Assembly (NCBI RefSeq): GCF_032118995.1
Contig: NC_092656.1
Location: 14,280,194-14,344,193 of the forward strand
Direction of reading: 5' to 3'
Source of the DNA: Asterias amurensis
Lineage: Eukaryota; Echinodermata; Asteroidea; Forcipulatida; Asteriidae
DNA: 64,000 nucleotides
The first letter of the stretch is position 1. Each line of letters begins with the position of its first letter. Below are positions 45,717 to 57,825 of this stretch, in pieces. The notes under the pieces are model-generated. The model saw nothing but the letters and a program-made list of their open reading frames with translations, was not told the DNA's origin and made no database searches. Made by a program: the position numbers and the translations under genes.

Positions 45717-48311
45717 CCGGCTCACCGTTTACGCAATTTAGGGCTGTAGAATCATCAATAATGTTTTTATAGATGGTTGCTGTAAAATAAAATCATCAAA
45801 ATGTCACGTAATTAGCGAAAAATGATTAAAAAACCCAAAAGCGGCAAAAGGCCAGCGTGTACGTGTTTCCAGCCGTTGCAACTGTCAAACCTTCGTGGCA
45901 TTGTCGCACAATGTTGTAAGTAGACTGGTGCTTTGTTTATAGCAACGTTTTACTACGACGCAGCATAAGGATCCAGTCTATCCATAAATTATAAACAACC
46001 AACATATACGGATCAGGCAAATCCTTCGACGGTGGAGGTAGTCGTGCTTCGACGTACATCCAAAGATCGTCACGAAAAACACAAAAAACTAACCCAGAAA
46101 ATGATGGGACAGTGACAAGTAAATAAAGCATTCCTGGCACAAACTAGGCATACTACTGCAGTGCATAGGCATGATGCAGTTTGAAATGCGATCGTGGCGT
46201 ACAATCTTGCTCCCGACGTGCTACTCCTAGAACTATTTCAGTTTCGTCCGGCTGAAACCGAAATAGTTCTAGGAGTACCGACGTGCCAGGACCCATTCAA
46301 TGCCTGTAGGCGCCTACAGAGGCACAGAAATTTGCTTATCACAAAATAGTATTGCATAGCAGAAACCAGCCAAATTTTAAAATTTGAAATGATGTAAACT
46401 TGTGGCTAGTGCCCAACTAAATTTTTGAATAGAAAGAAATTTTGTAAGCAGTATTTTTTGCTAAACAGATGAAACTGACGGATAAATGGGCCCAGTTATA
46501 TTCACAGTGAAACATTTTGTAATCTCGGGGGGTGGGGGTCGGGAGGGGAGGGGGAGGGAATCGTGAGGGATTCAAAAACGTCCTTGTGAAAATGTATTTT
46601 GAAACGTAAGCGCAGTTGCAAATCTTGAAACGCAAGCCTAGCTTGACTCGGGATTGAAAGCGTAATTTTTGATTATGGCGAAACAAATATTAAAAAATGT
46701 ATATGGATTGTATAGTAGCTGCGTAGCTTGGAATGTAACCATATCTTTTGGAACGTAAGCATATCTTGAAACGTAAGCGTAGCTAGGTATCTTGGAACGT
46801 AAACGTAGCTGCGTATGGAGCGTAAGCGTAACTTGACTCAGGATTGAAGTGTACCTTTTGTAAATATAGCGTAATTTGGGAAGGAACGTAAGCAAAAACT
46901 TGGAATGTAGGCTTATCTTGGAACGTCATATCTTGGAAGGTAAGCGTAGCTGGATATCTTGGAACGTACGCAGACTTGAAAGCATACCTTTTGTTATTAT
47001 AGCGTAACTTGACGAAACGTAAGAGTATATTGTAATGTAAGCATAGCTGAGAAGCTGTGTAGCTTCGTAACCTTATGTTTTGGAACGTAAGCATATCTTG
47101 GAACGTAAGCGTAGCTAGGTATCTTGGATCGTAAACGTAGCTGCGTATGGAAGGTATGCGTAACTTGACTCAGGATTGAAAGCATACCTTTTGTAATTAC
47201 AGCATAACTTGAGAAGGAACGTAAGCAAAAACTTGGAATGTAAACATAGCTGCATATGGAACAAAAGCGTAGCTTGACTCGGCTTGAAAACGTACCTTTT
47301 GATATTATAGCGTAACTTGAAGGAACGCAAGCGTAGCTGAGTAGCTGCGTAGCTTGGAACGTAACCAAATAATACCTCAACAATCTCAAAAATAACACTT
47401 CATTCACAGAATTAAAAAAAAAATTGACAAAATTACGCTTTGAGAGAATTTTGTTGAACCTTTTTTTTTCAACCTTTTGTACAAAATTATTATTCAACTG
47501 TTCTTTTTTCGATCGGGGGCTCCGGTTTTTTTAATCCCTTTTTCTTCTTCATAAAACATTTTTTCACACAAAAACACTGTCAATATAACAAAATGCGATA
47601 TTTCTACGTTTGGACATCATCAATCTTTTTTTATTGTTACCTGAAAACTCCTAGCAAAATAAAATTAGGAGCCATGAAACAAAACAGAGCATAATATTGG
47701 AACGTTGCGATCATAAGAAATAACGGATTCGACACGAGGTGTACCGACTGACAAACCCACAAACGACAAATGACAAACTTGTACTCCCAACCCCTCCCAA
47801 GCTCACGGCGAGACCCGCAAGCTTGGAGTTCATAGCGCCTGGGATTACACCTCCAGCCCCCCACGAGACACGGCATGCGCGGTATGGTATAATGCCCCCG
47901 AGGCTTACGTTCTGATTGCTCCACGCCGTGGGCTATAGACTCTTTGAATGCGAATCTTACGTTAGATTTTTCACCATTATTTACATTTTGTAGCGATAAC
48001 TTGAATACATGATCTTTTTCGTCAATTACTCGCCTTTAATAATTTTGTGTAAAAAAAAGATTTAAATTTGGTTTGGTAGTTTACTTTTTGACGGCTGGAA
48101 GTAAAACTAGCCCGGAAGGTCACGTGATTGTTTGTACCACTTTTTGGTAAGAACAATCACGCGACCTAAGTTTTTGTTTAAAATGCTTAAAAACGGCCAA
48201 ATTTGATGATTTTTTTTATGGACTGTTCTTCTTCATTCCTGGAAGACTGCTGAATTCATTTCTTAGTCTATTTTGTAGCCCAAATAGCCCAATTCGGCCG
48301 GTGTGTCCCTT
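45717..48311 (-). mobile_element. Large terminal-inverted-repeat element X, copy X2, inverted
   Basis: It begins AAGGGACACACCGGCTCACC (right end of X1, inverted) and finishes GGCCGGTGTGTCCCTT (left end inverted), with TA flanks. It lacks the SINE, family C and Gypsy insertions of X1 and carries its own small hairpin near 46,215-46,290. It splits a LINE pseudogene. Confidence 0.75.
46600..47370 (-). repeat. Tandem units of X2, inverse of those in X1
   Basis: Irregular GGAACGTAAGCGTAGCT units interspersed with ATTATAGCGTAACTTGA. Confidence 0.8.
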
Positions 48312-48359
48312 TATAAGAAGAAGGGACTATCAAGTATGGGCGGGTTGCTGAACAATTGG

Positions 48360-48680
48360 GCTACTTGTGTTTGTACTAGTGTGCATGCCCAAGCAGCACC
48401 CTCTCCTCTGCGCTTGGGGTCTTGAACTTGGCAGCTTAGGATCAACATCTGCCAGAGATTTCATTAATCAGCTTCCAACTACTTGCATGCTGCTGGGCTT
48501 TATGCGCGTTATCGACCCCTTCTATCTTTTGCTCCAGCTCCTCTCTCTCGATAGTGGCGTAGACGCTGTACAGCTCCTGCTTATCCCGCGTGTACTCATC
48601 CCGTTGGAGCTAAAGTATCTCTGTCTCTATGTAGGCATGATGTGTATACGATTGAAGGTATACACTTGGCGTTTTGACGT
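48360..48680 (-). pseudogene. LINE pseudogene, upstream part
   Basis: A - strand frame encodes Y-T-R-D-K-Q-E-L-Y-S-V-Y-A-T-I-E and S-S-W-K-L-I-N-E-I-S-G-R, the linker found between endonuclease and polymerase in such LINEs. With X2 removed it continues into the part at 45,714, allowing for frame breaks. Confidence 0.6.
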
Positions 48681-49429
48681 TTCTTGTTTCCATCATTGTT
48701 TCCTTTCTTCCTTCTCCCTTTTCCTAGGAAGATCGCCGGCCTTGGCTAACGAGTTCTACCTACCCGGGTTTGTGAGTTTTCCATCTCCCACGTGGGCTGC
48801 CCTCCAAGGCTAACGAGCCCTACTGCCCGGAGCAACCTGGTTTTGAAACGCCATAAATTCGCCTTCACACCTCTGCCCTCTGTTCGCAATAGGGATCGGC
48901 ACGTGATTCCGGGCAGTAGGAGTTTGAATTAGGAGAGGCTATTTGAGGCGCTGATGATATGGCCAATTTCAGTGGATGGTGAGTGGTTCAATCCTCCTCA
49001 CCGCCCCGATCACCCTAAAACCTTCTCTACAACATAACTAAAGTTTGAAACTAAATTCAACCTTGAAACTCACCAGACAATTGAACCTCAACATGAAGGC
49101 GGCACAGTTTTCATGACGTCGTGCCGACGTCAGCAGGTGTCGAATAACAAGGTTTTTAAAGTTGAAAATGATCATTTGCTTTTCGCTGTATCTTTTTAAA
49201 TGTGAAAGCTATGATGTTCATATTTGGGCATCTGATAGATCAAGATTGGGGCAACATTTGCAAAAGATCCCACTAAAATATTTAGCAGTACGTCGTATTT
49301 CAGGTTCCTGTATTGAAATTAAAGCATTTATTAGCTCCACCATTCTTTTATTATACTTCACTTCTTTATTATAATGAGGCCTTCTTTTTGTTGATTTTTT
49401 GTTTACTGTTTTACGATGTTTCCCTCAGA

Positions 49430-49501
49430 TCTGTGCTAAAGAGAAGGAGGGAGACTATAGCATCTCAACCAGCCTGGATTCTTCTCAACCAGAATGTTTC
49501 T
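49430..49501 (+). CDS. Probable start exon of the FN3-GTPase gene
   Basis: Acceptor TTTCCCTCAG and donor GTAAGT bound a 72-base exon. An in-phase ATG at 49,494 (context AGAATGT) is preceded by a stop in frame and contributes 8 coding bases, joining 49,658. The exon can also be read throughout in another frame, but that frame does not continue into the large exon. The start is therefore likely, not certain. Confidence 0.45.
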
Positions 49502-52500
49502 GTAAGTGCCCATCGAACACACATTCATTAAATATTCAACATAAATACATCTAATGCATTCGGCGCGATTTATACGGAACCGCCAGGTTTGTGGTACATT
49601 TTATTGTGATTTTATTGCTTATTTAATTTGTTTATTTATCTCTACTTGTTTTTGCAGATTCTATAATAAACCAAGCAGGTGTGAGGAGAGGGAGGAACCA
49701 ATATCGGGTACCCTGGAGTTACCAGCGTTGGGTAGATCAATGTTTGTGGGCGCATTTTACGACTGCCGTAGTAACGAGGTTGTCAGACCATACAAAGAAA
49801 CCACACCGGATCAACTAAAGGTCTTTGAACAGAAAGAGAGAGAAACAAACATAATTCTGTCGGATTCGTTCCGTGAGAAATCTTTGGCTCTCGGACTCGA
49901 TGCCCCCCTTAAGGTTAGTGTTCTGGTGGATTTGGTGAAGGTAGATGCAGCTGCAAAGTATATTCATGATCGACAGCCCCTCGACAGTCAGTGCCGCATC
50001 ACTTTGCACATTAAAACAACCAAGAAGCTTGAATTTGTGACACTGCAAACATTAGAAGCCAACTTGAAAGGCGAAACCCCCGATGTGTTTACACAGGGTA
50101 GGGCAACACATGTGGTGTCTTCAGCTTTGTATGGATCCAACACTTTTATCGTACTAGATTATTCTGGGAGCGACGAAGAAGAAAAAGCTGCAAAGGTCCT
50201 TAAAGACCTGGTGAGACAAATTGAAGTTCATGCTAAAGAAGGTAAAAGTAGGCCTACACCTGCTGGCGGGGTGGATCATGTACAGTGCAGGGTTTATAGT
50301 GACTTGACCCCAGAGTGTAACCCAATAGATGTTAATGCTCTATTTACATTTATGGCATCATTGCCAAGATTAGCTGAGGAAAAATTCGTTCTGACTAAAG
50401 TTTTTGTATATCCCCTTATCAAGATAGATCCTAGATCTTCTCGTGTTTTTAGCAGTATAAGCGAGAGTGTCACTGCACAAATGTATACTTTCCTAGAAGG
50501 TTTAGATGATTGCTTGATCAGAAGCCACGAGTTGGCGAGGGACCCAATGTGCAAAGATTTTCCTCAAATGCAAGAGAAACTTGCGTTGTTCAAACGTCTA
50601 CTGATTGAGTTCAGATCGATGTACAAGAAAGATATGAGGCACATGTTGCCCTTAATCGTGGGTGGTAGTGAGGGCGAGGGATCCATCAAGGATATGTTTC
50701 GAGATGTTGATTCGTCACCATTCAATCTGACTTCAATGAAAGCGTGGGTACAGAGTAAGCACACTGAGTTGAGAGCTATCAGGGCTTACGTTAACGTCTT
50801 CCCCGCTGACGTAGAAATCGTCAACTCTCAAGACACTCTGGAAAACATTCTCTTTGATCCAAGAGTTGAGACTGTGGTTTGCTTTACTTTCCAACTGAAT
50901 GGGATAGAGGAAGATTATTTGAGAGTGTTATCAGGGTACATCGCACCGGAGAGACGAATTAGCAGCTACAAAGTTACCCAATGGTACGACGATATGGCTC
51001 TGATGAAGGAGATGAGGCCGAAGGCAAAACTGTTTTCTGATTTCTGTGAGAGTAATAAAGAGACGGTCTCTATCAAGTTCATCGAGACCGGTTTCAAGTA
51101 TCGTAAGCCCGGATCATCTGAAGAAGAAAGCAGCAGAATCGGTGGAACGGTATTCCTTTTTGAGCAAGGTATGTTGACCCAGGAGGATTTTCACCCACCA
51201 AGTCGGCCTTTGAAGCCCCAGTGTGACGTCATTGATGAACACTCAGTTTCTCTGAAGTGGACTCCACCCGAGTATGGTTTGTCGAATGTTCAAAGGTACG
51301 CTATCAAGTACAGTGTATTTCGTGGTCAAAATGCGCAAACATGTGAACCACAAGAGATGCAAACAGAGAGCCTGGAAACCCAAGTCTTGATTGACAACCT
51401 AGAACCAAACCAGTCCATACGGTTCCAAGTCAGTGCCGTATGCTCGGCAGGTGTGGGCCCCGAGAGCGAGCGCAGTGCTGCGGCATCACCACTGTCGGCA
51501 AAATCGCCTGAAAAACCTGAGTTCCGAAACGTGACAGCGTCCAGTGTCGTTCTGGAATGGAAACAGCCTGGTAAGATGGGAAAGGATGGAGTCGTTGAAA
51601 GCTACATCATCCAGTTGATGGAAGCGGGAAACAAGATCAACGAAATCGATATTAAATCGTCCAAGAAGGAGTTCATAATTAAGGATCTGGAGGCAAATAC
51701 TACTTACACATTTCAGGTAGTTGCCTTGTACAAGACGGGCATCAAGAGTCCACCTAGTACCACTAGCGATAATTGTACAACACATCCAGCAAGCCGGCCA
51801 GGAAAACCTGCAGTTAGTGATGTCAAATCAACTAGCGTTGTTATCACCTGGACAGATCCTACCACTGTAGCACCTGGTGTAGAGCTAATTGACCACTTCA
51901 TACAATACCGCAAAGTGGCCAATTGCAAGCAGTCTACAAAATCTGAAGACGGTGGGTGGGAGAAGTATATGCTAAAGAAGGAAGGTATCGGAGCCAGCTC
52001 TTGTTTGATTCCCGATTTAGATCCAAATACGACCTACGTTGCCCGGGTGACACTAGTTTGCAGAGTGAAGAAGGGTAATGAACCTGAGATGATACCTAGT
52101 GCCATTAGTGTTCCTTTCACTACGCTGCCTGCTGGCCCACCAAGGGGTTTAAGAGCCCAGCAGGTATCAACATCACAGATCGAAATCAAGTGGACAAAGC
52201 CTACTGTCTGTGGTGCTGAAGTGAAGCACTATAAAGTTGAATACAGCAGCGATGACGACTCCGTGGTAGTATCAAAGCAGACATACGATTCTTCATGCAA
52301 GTTTGATATCGAGGGAGTCAAATCTAAAACGCGCTACAACATCAACGTTTGGGGCCTTTGTGGGAAAGCAGGGGCAGGTGAAGTGAGCAAGGTTGACTGT
52401 ACGACCCGCAAGCTCATCAAGGAAGATGTTATTAAGTTGTCAAAAAGACTTCAACCTGGTGACCCGAATACCGGAAAACCAACAATTTTTGAGTTGCCTC

Positions 52501-54080
52501 TCGAAAAGGTGTGTGAGAAATCCAAGAGTCGTAGTTACAGCTTTGGTAAAAAGCCTAAGATAAAAAGAGAGCACAAAGTGTTCATGGTTGTTGGCGTCAC
52601 TGGTTCAGGAAAGAGCACCCTGATTAACGCAATGGTCAATAACATCTTAGAAGTAGAGTGGCATGATAAGTACCGGTTTAAAATGGTTGATGTCGGTGAA
52701 GGAAACGGATCATCACAAGTTCATAGCCAGACCCAGGTTCTCACATCGTATACCCTGACGGACGAAAACCTTAATGTGCCTTACGATCTGACCATCGTCG
52801 ACACACCGGGTTTCGGTGATACTCGTGGCATTCAAAGAGATAAAGAAATCTTAGACCAGATCCGTGAGTTTTTCTTAGATGCGGAGTTTCACGGGATCGA
52901 TCACATTGATGCTATTGGGTTTGTTGTCAAGGCTCCGGATGTGCGTCTAACGCAAACCCAGCAGTATGTTTTTGATTCCATTTTGTCGGTGTTTGGAAAG
53001 GACGTTGCCGACAACATCATTCTACTTGCAACGTTTGCAGACGGAAAGCAACCACCTGTTATGGCTGCAGTGATAGAGGCAAAAATCCCTTTCACGGGGC
53101 ACATGTTTAAGTTCAATAATTCAGCCCTCTTTGCTGAAGTGAGACAACCAAATCACCAGGGTGGTGACAAAACGTCCAATGGCAAAGATCATGGAATGTT
53201 TGATACAATGTTCTGGGACATGGGATCCACAAATTTTAAGAATTTTTTTCAGAAAGTGAAGAGTCTGGAGGCCCGAAGTCTCATCCTTACGGTGAATGTG
53301 TTGGAGGAGAGGAAGCGTCTTGAAACTGCAGTCCAAGGTCTTCAGCCTCAGATCAAGGTAGGAAACTGCAAATACGAATCTCTCAGAAAGGAGCAACAGA
53401 TCCTTAAGGAGCACGAAGTGCAAATCGAAGCAAACAAAAATTTCAAGTTCACGGTGAAGAATCCCAAGAGTAAAAAAGTAGATATAACTGGAGAGTACAT
53501 AACCAATTGCAGCAAATGCCACTTCACTTGTCATTACCCTTGTCGTATCGCAGACGATGCAAAGAAAGCCGGTTGTGCAGCCATGAGAGACGGGGTCTGT
53601 ACTGTGTGTCCAGGCAAGTGCCCATGGGATGTTCATTTCAATCAGCAGTACAAGTTCGAATTCTACGAAGAGGAAGAAGAGAAGACGTACGAAGAGATTG
53701 AGGCGAGATTCAAAGATGCGTCGGGAAAGAAATTGACGGTTCAGCAAGTCATAAAAAAACACATGGAAAGTCTGAAAGAGGTCCGAACGGCCGTCTTTGC
53801 GTTAATAGCCGAAGCACATAAAAGCGTCACACGTTTGGAAGAGATTGCACTGAAGCCGAACCCCCTAAGCACGGTTGAATACATTGATCTTCTAATTGAA
53901 TCTGAGAAACACTCTGGTAAACCTGGTTGGAAAGACCGAGTCAATAGCTTAGAAGGTGTGCGAAAAGACGCAGATACTATTGGAAAAGTGAAGCATGCAA
54001 ATTATGATCCGTTCGAAAATTTCGAAGCCGAAGTCCAGAAGAAAAAAGAAAAACGGTGGAGGTATTTTTTTCTCAAGTAG
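49494..54080 (+). CDS. Stonustoxin-fold (MACPF-like)/FN3/P-loop GTPase protein
   Basis: Join 49,494-49,501 and 49,658-54,080, about 1476 residues. Residues 24-230 match the N-terminal pore-forming-like (MACPF/CDC-type) domain of the stonustoxin family, beginning L-P-A-L-G-R and including A-T-H-V-V-S-S-A-L-Y-G. Next come a helical region (230-340) and a thioredoxin-like segment (about 345-510, with V-V-C-F-T-F). Four FN3 domains span about 517-920, with the usual W and T-x-Y-x-F/V landmarks. A GTPase follows: G1 G-V-T-G-S-G-K-S-T at 982-990, G3 D-T-P-G at 1051-1054, and an atypical G4 T-F-A-D at 1128-1131. A C-terminal segment has eight cysteines (1287-1324) suited to metal binding, then a coiled, charged tail. 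No clear signal peptide or membrane helix, so it is probably cytosolic. Fish venom toxins share only the N-terminal fold; this fused form is more likely a cellular, perhaps defence-related, protein (inference). Confidence 0.85.
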
Positions 54081-54308
54081 AAAACACACACCCACACGCA
54101 CCTTCCAGTTTTTCCGTGAGACAAAAAAGGGACCAATGCTGTTTGTTGTACGGGGATGTCTGTGTTCCATTGTTGTTTACAAAACGTTTGAATAATTCGA
54201 AACTGTTGTATTTAGATTATATTCGATTATATAATTTTAATTTTTGCATTTATTTTACTTTTAGACCAAAAAGTGATGATGTTTTTGACCGAAAAGGTAT
54301 TTATGAAT

Positions 54309-54475
54309 GGGAATCAAAGTGTGTTGAATCGGTTTTCAACTAGTGGTTTAAACCCGCCGAGGCCTGGTTCTTTATAATTTACCTCGACTTCGTCTCGGTA
54401 AAAATATCAAGAACCAGGCCTCGTTGGGATTAAACCACTAGTTGAAAACCTCTTCACCACACATTGATTCCCTTA
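54309..54475. mobile_element. Foldback MITE family I
   Basis: GGGAATCAAAGTGTGTTGAA folds onto the right end (CACATTGATTCCC), with CAACTAGTGGTTTAAACCC and AGGCCTGGTTCTT inner arms. A second copy, inverted, lies at 61,906. It lies in the presumed 3' UTR of the FN3-GTPase gene. Confidence 0.75.
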
Positions 54476-54629
54476 GTTACCAACCCTTCGGATATTAAGC
54501 TACTAAATTGTTTTTAAACAAATAGTTGAAAGTTAACGCATTTACTTTAAGGGGTATATTATCTTCAAAACCGCTCAAAATGTTGCTGTTTGTAAATACT
54601 CCTTTTTTTTGTTAACGAGTTTTTATGCA

Positions 54630-54635
54630 ATAAAA
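54630..54635 (+). promoter_or_regulatory. Poly(A) signal for the FN3-GTPase gene
   Basis: AATAAA about 550 bases after the stop, the first clear one downstream. Confidence 0.4.
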
Positions 54636-54752
54636 CACAGAGATCTGCATATAAAAATACAAAACTGTGGTTGTACAAACCAGTGGACCGTGATATATGT
54701 TATGACATTACACAATTTTCAAGGGATATGTGAATCATTATATTCTACCTTA

Positions 54753-55124
54753 AAGCCATTGGACACTTTCGGAACAGAAAAAAAATCAAAAGTTCACAGG
54801 ACTAGATTTACAAATAACTTACAGGGTTTACAGAAGGTAATGGTAAAAGACTTCTCTTGAAAAATTATTCCATGAAATGCTTAACTTTTTGAGAAAACAT
54901 TAAAACAATATCAGTTCTCGATATCGAGATTTACGGATTTATTTTAAACACATGTCAGACACGGCGAAACGTGCGGAATAAGGGTGGGTTTTCCCGTTAT
55001 TTTCTCCCGACTCCGATGACCAATTGAACTGAAATTTTCACAGGTTTGTTATTTTATATATAAGTTGTGATACACGAAGTGTGGGCCTTGGAAAATACTG
55101 TTTACCGAAAGTGTTCAATGGCTT
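54753..55124. mobile_element. MITE related to family A
   Basis: AAGCCATTGGACACTTTCGG and its inverse CCGAAAGTGTTCAATGGCTT form the ends. The inner blocks are diverged. Confidence 0.65.
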
Positions 55125-55695
55125 TAAAGGATCTTTCCTCCTATATTTATTGCACAATCAAGTGCACTACAAAGGGGAACGTGTCCATAAAAATGTCGCT
55201 ATAAAACTCGTAAGAGTGTTTTATACTAGTCATAAAACTCATGATACAACTATAAACTCGTATTGATGAGGAATAATTCGCACGGTACTTTTTTGCGTTT
55301 ATGAAGTCTTGGTATAAAACAGGTGCTATTGTAAAGTTCATTACGAGTGTTCAGCTATAGCATGTTATGCTTTGAGAGACTTTCAATTACCAAGTTGGCC
55401 TTTATTTACCTACATTGAACGACCGTTGGATATGCACGCCTTGTGATCGAAGATTGCTCCACACAAAACTATTGTTATGAACATGATTTGAATGTATTGT
55501 CAGATCAATTTATCATTCACAAACTAGTCAACTTGTAGCACATTGTCGTATCATAATGATATTGGTCTTAGATAGTATCATATAATGGCTTACTATTGTT
55601 TTTATAATTAGTTGTTAAGTTAAAGGTTTTAAAGTGTTTATGCTGCCTTTTGATGTTCGCCTGTCGTGTAAGTGTGTGCTTCGCACTATCCCTTA

Positions 55696-55849
55696 AAGGC
55701 AGTGGACACTATTGGTAATTGTCATGGCACTTCAGAGGGAGCCATTTCTCACAATGTTTTATACCATCAACCTCTCCCCATTACTCGTCACCAAGAAAGG
55801 TTTTATGCTAATAATTATTTTGAGTAATTACCACTGCCTGCACTGCCTT
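55696..55849 (-). mobile_element. MITE family A, internally deleted
   Basis: The left 30 bases join directly to the GGCACTTCAGAGGGAGCC block, so about 230 bp of the middle is missing. Confidence 0.75.
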
Positions 55850-56198
55850 TAATACATGTACTTATTTATTGTGATCAGTTAAAACGCACGTTGTCATAAT
55901 ATTGTTCTCTATACCGGTGGTGATAAAACGGGATTGATTTTTGAAACAGTTTGCTTATCAAATATATTTTATTTCATGTCACTACAGTTAGCTAATCGTG
56001 TCATCAACGCTCTTCCAAGGTGGTACAAAATGGATTCCTTTTCATAAAACACCTTCTTTGTTGATGCTCATTACATTATATGCAATTGCTAGAATTCTCT
56101 TATGATGTGTTTAGCTCGATAGTGCCTATAAAGAAGTTGTGGTTTATACAATAAATTGTGATTTATACAATAATTATCTGCTTATTATCTGCCGAATC

Positions 56199-56201
56199 AG
56201 C

Positions 56202-56272
<71 letters not shown>
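56199..56272 (+). repeat. (CTGT)n microsatellite, about 18 copies
   Basis: Uninterrupted CTGT units adjoin the left end of the inverted-repeat element at 56,274. Confidence 0.95.
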
Positions 56273-56273
56273 A

Positions 56274-56953
56274 GCCTTGCTCAAGGCAGTCGCATTATTC
56301 GCTCCGAAAAGACCCCGCTGTAAACCCACCCGTGTACCCTGTGCATGGTGTGTGCGATCACACCGCATGACCCACCCGTACACACTGTCACATCGTACGA
56401 ATACTGTTCACACAAGTCATCGCACTCGTACCACTAACCGCATGCGGAGGCCGTCAGGCCGACAGCCTTGTCGGGTCTGTATCTTCCGGGTTTAATGTGT
56501 TGTATTGAAAAAATTCCACAAGTGGAAAAAAATTGGGGGGGGGGGCTCTCGGATATGCTAGTATGCAGCTCATGAACATGTATATCGTTCGTCAGACCTA
56601 TCAGACAACACAGGATGTGAGGCAAATGAATTATTCATTTTGACGTCCAATCACGCACGCCTATCATGCTCACTGAGCGTCCGTGGTGGTGGTGTGTGAT
56701 GATGTAGACATGTCTCGTCTTTCGCGGGCATTATGGTAATGAGCTGACCGTGGTAACTCTTCGCTTATTATAGTAAAGAGGTCAGTGGCTTCAACACAGA
56801 CCCTACAAGGCTGTCGGCCTGACGGCCTCCGCATGCGAATAGTGTACGGGAGCATCGTGTCGTGCGATGTTACGCACAGTGAATACGGGTGGGTTTTTAT
56901 ACAGCGGCGGTCTTTTTTCGGAGTGAATAATTCGACTGCCTTGAGCAAGGCTA

Positions 56954-56954
<1 letters not shown>
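56274..56954. mobile_element. Inverted-repeat element inside a TCTG microsatellite
   Basis: AGCCTTGCTCAAGGCAGTCG at the left and its inverse at the right, plus inverted CGCATGCGGAGGCCGTCAGG/CCTGACGGCCTCCGCATGCG inner arms. TCTG repeats in the same orientation lie on both sides, so the element appears to sit within one array. Confidence 0.7.
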
Positions 56955-56996
<42 letters not shown>

Positions 56997-57059
56997 GGTC
57001 GGTCGGTCGGTCGGTCGGTCGGTCGGTCGGTCGGTCGGTCGGTCTGTTTGTCTGTCTGT
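56955..57059 (+). repeat. (TCTG)n(TCGG)n compound microsatellite
   Basis: About 10 TCTG units, then about 12 TCGG units, then a few TCTG units. Confidence 0.95.
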
Positions 57060-57524
57060 GTGAATATGTTTGGATCTCCTCCCTGGATGCCGCATCAATA
57101 CTAGCGATATTTTTTTGAACAAAATCAGTCAAAAATTTACCGAGTTGTGGGTAAAAAATTTTTTATTATACTTTATAAAAAAGTATTAATTAGTTGTATT
57201 GATAGCTTAATACTCAGTATTCAACATTATAAATAACTTTGATTAGAATCTGTAACTGATTTGGTTGTTCATAATTGAGAAAGAATACCGAGTGATTTCA
57301 TGGAAGAAAATTTGGAAAATTTGCGATAAAGATTTGGACGGGAGGCATTTTATTTTATGAAAAATCCTTGCACCGGACGAATGTATGAACACGAGTTGAC
57401 GCGTTCGTTTCCGCGCGCGAACGCAAATTTAACGCGTATCTATTTTTTATTTGGATGAAGTATGAACGCTAAATCCAATTTCGAACTGACGGGTGCGTGC
57501 ACGCAGTCGCAGTGAGTGAGTGAG
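57060..57524. other. No gene seen; probable family K-like remnant
   Basis: GTATGAACACGAG and AAGTATGAACGCT hint at an old foldback interrupted by family J. Confidence 0.3.
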
Positions 57525-57530
57525 TATGAA

Positions 57531-57819
57531 CCATAGATATAGAATAGAATAACTAGATCGGCCGCGCGTAAATACGCAGGTTCTGGCATGGGGGCTGCCA
57601 TTGTGTACATTTTCTGTGCGTTGCCGTCAGCACGTGACTTTTTGCCGTCAGCACGTGACCTTTAGCGCGTCAAAGGCCTATCTCCCGTGTTCATTTTTGC
57701 GCGTCGCCTTTCGAACGTGAAATTTTTACCGCGTCCATGGCGAAAATTTTTATTTTCTACACAGGTAGTGGCGCGTATGTACGCGCGGCCGATCTAGTTA
57801 TTTAATTCTATATCTATGG
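57531..57819. mobile_element. Palindromic MITE family J with TATGAA duplication
   Basis: CCATAGATATAGAAT and inner ACTAGATCGGCCGCGCG fold onto their inverses at the right. TATGAA borders both sides (57,525-57,530 and 57,820-57,825). The TSD may be a chance extension of a shorter one. Confidence 0.75.
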
Positions 57820-57825
57820 TATGAA

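Noticed and set aside
48367..48813. 148-codon + strand frame
   Set aside because: It is antisense to LINE-derived coding sequence, which explains the open frame.
53121..53762. 213-codon - strand frame
   Set aside because: It is the shadow of the FN3-GTPase coding exon.
56139..57132. Frames with repeated S-V-C-L or D-R-Q-T
   Set aside because: Translations of TCTG/TCGG microsatellites.
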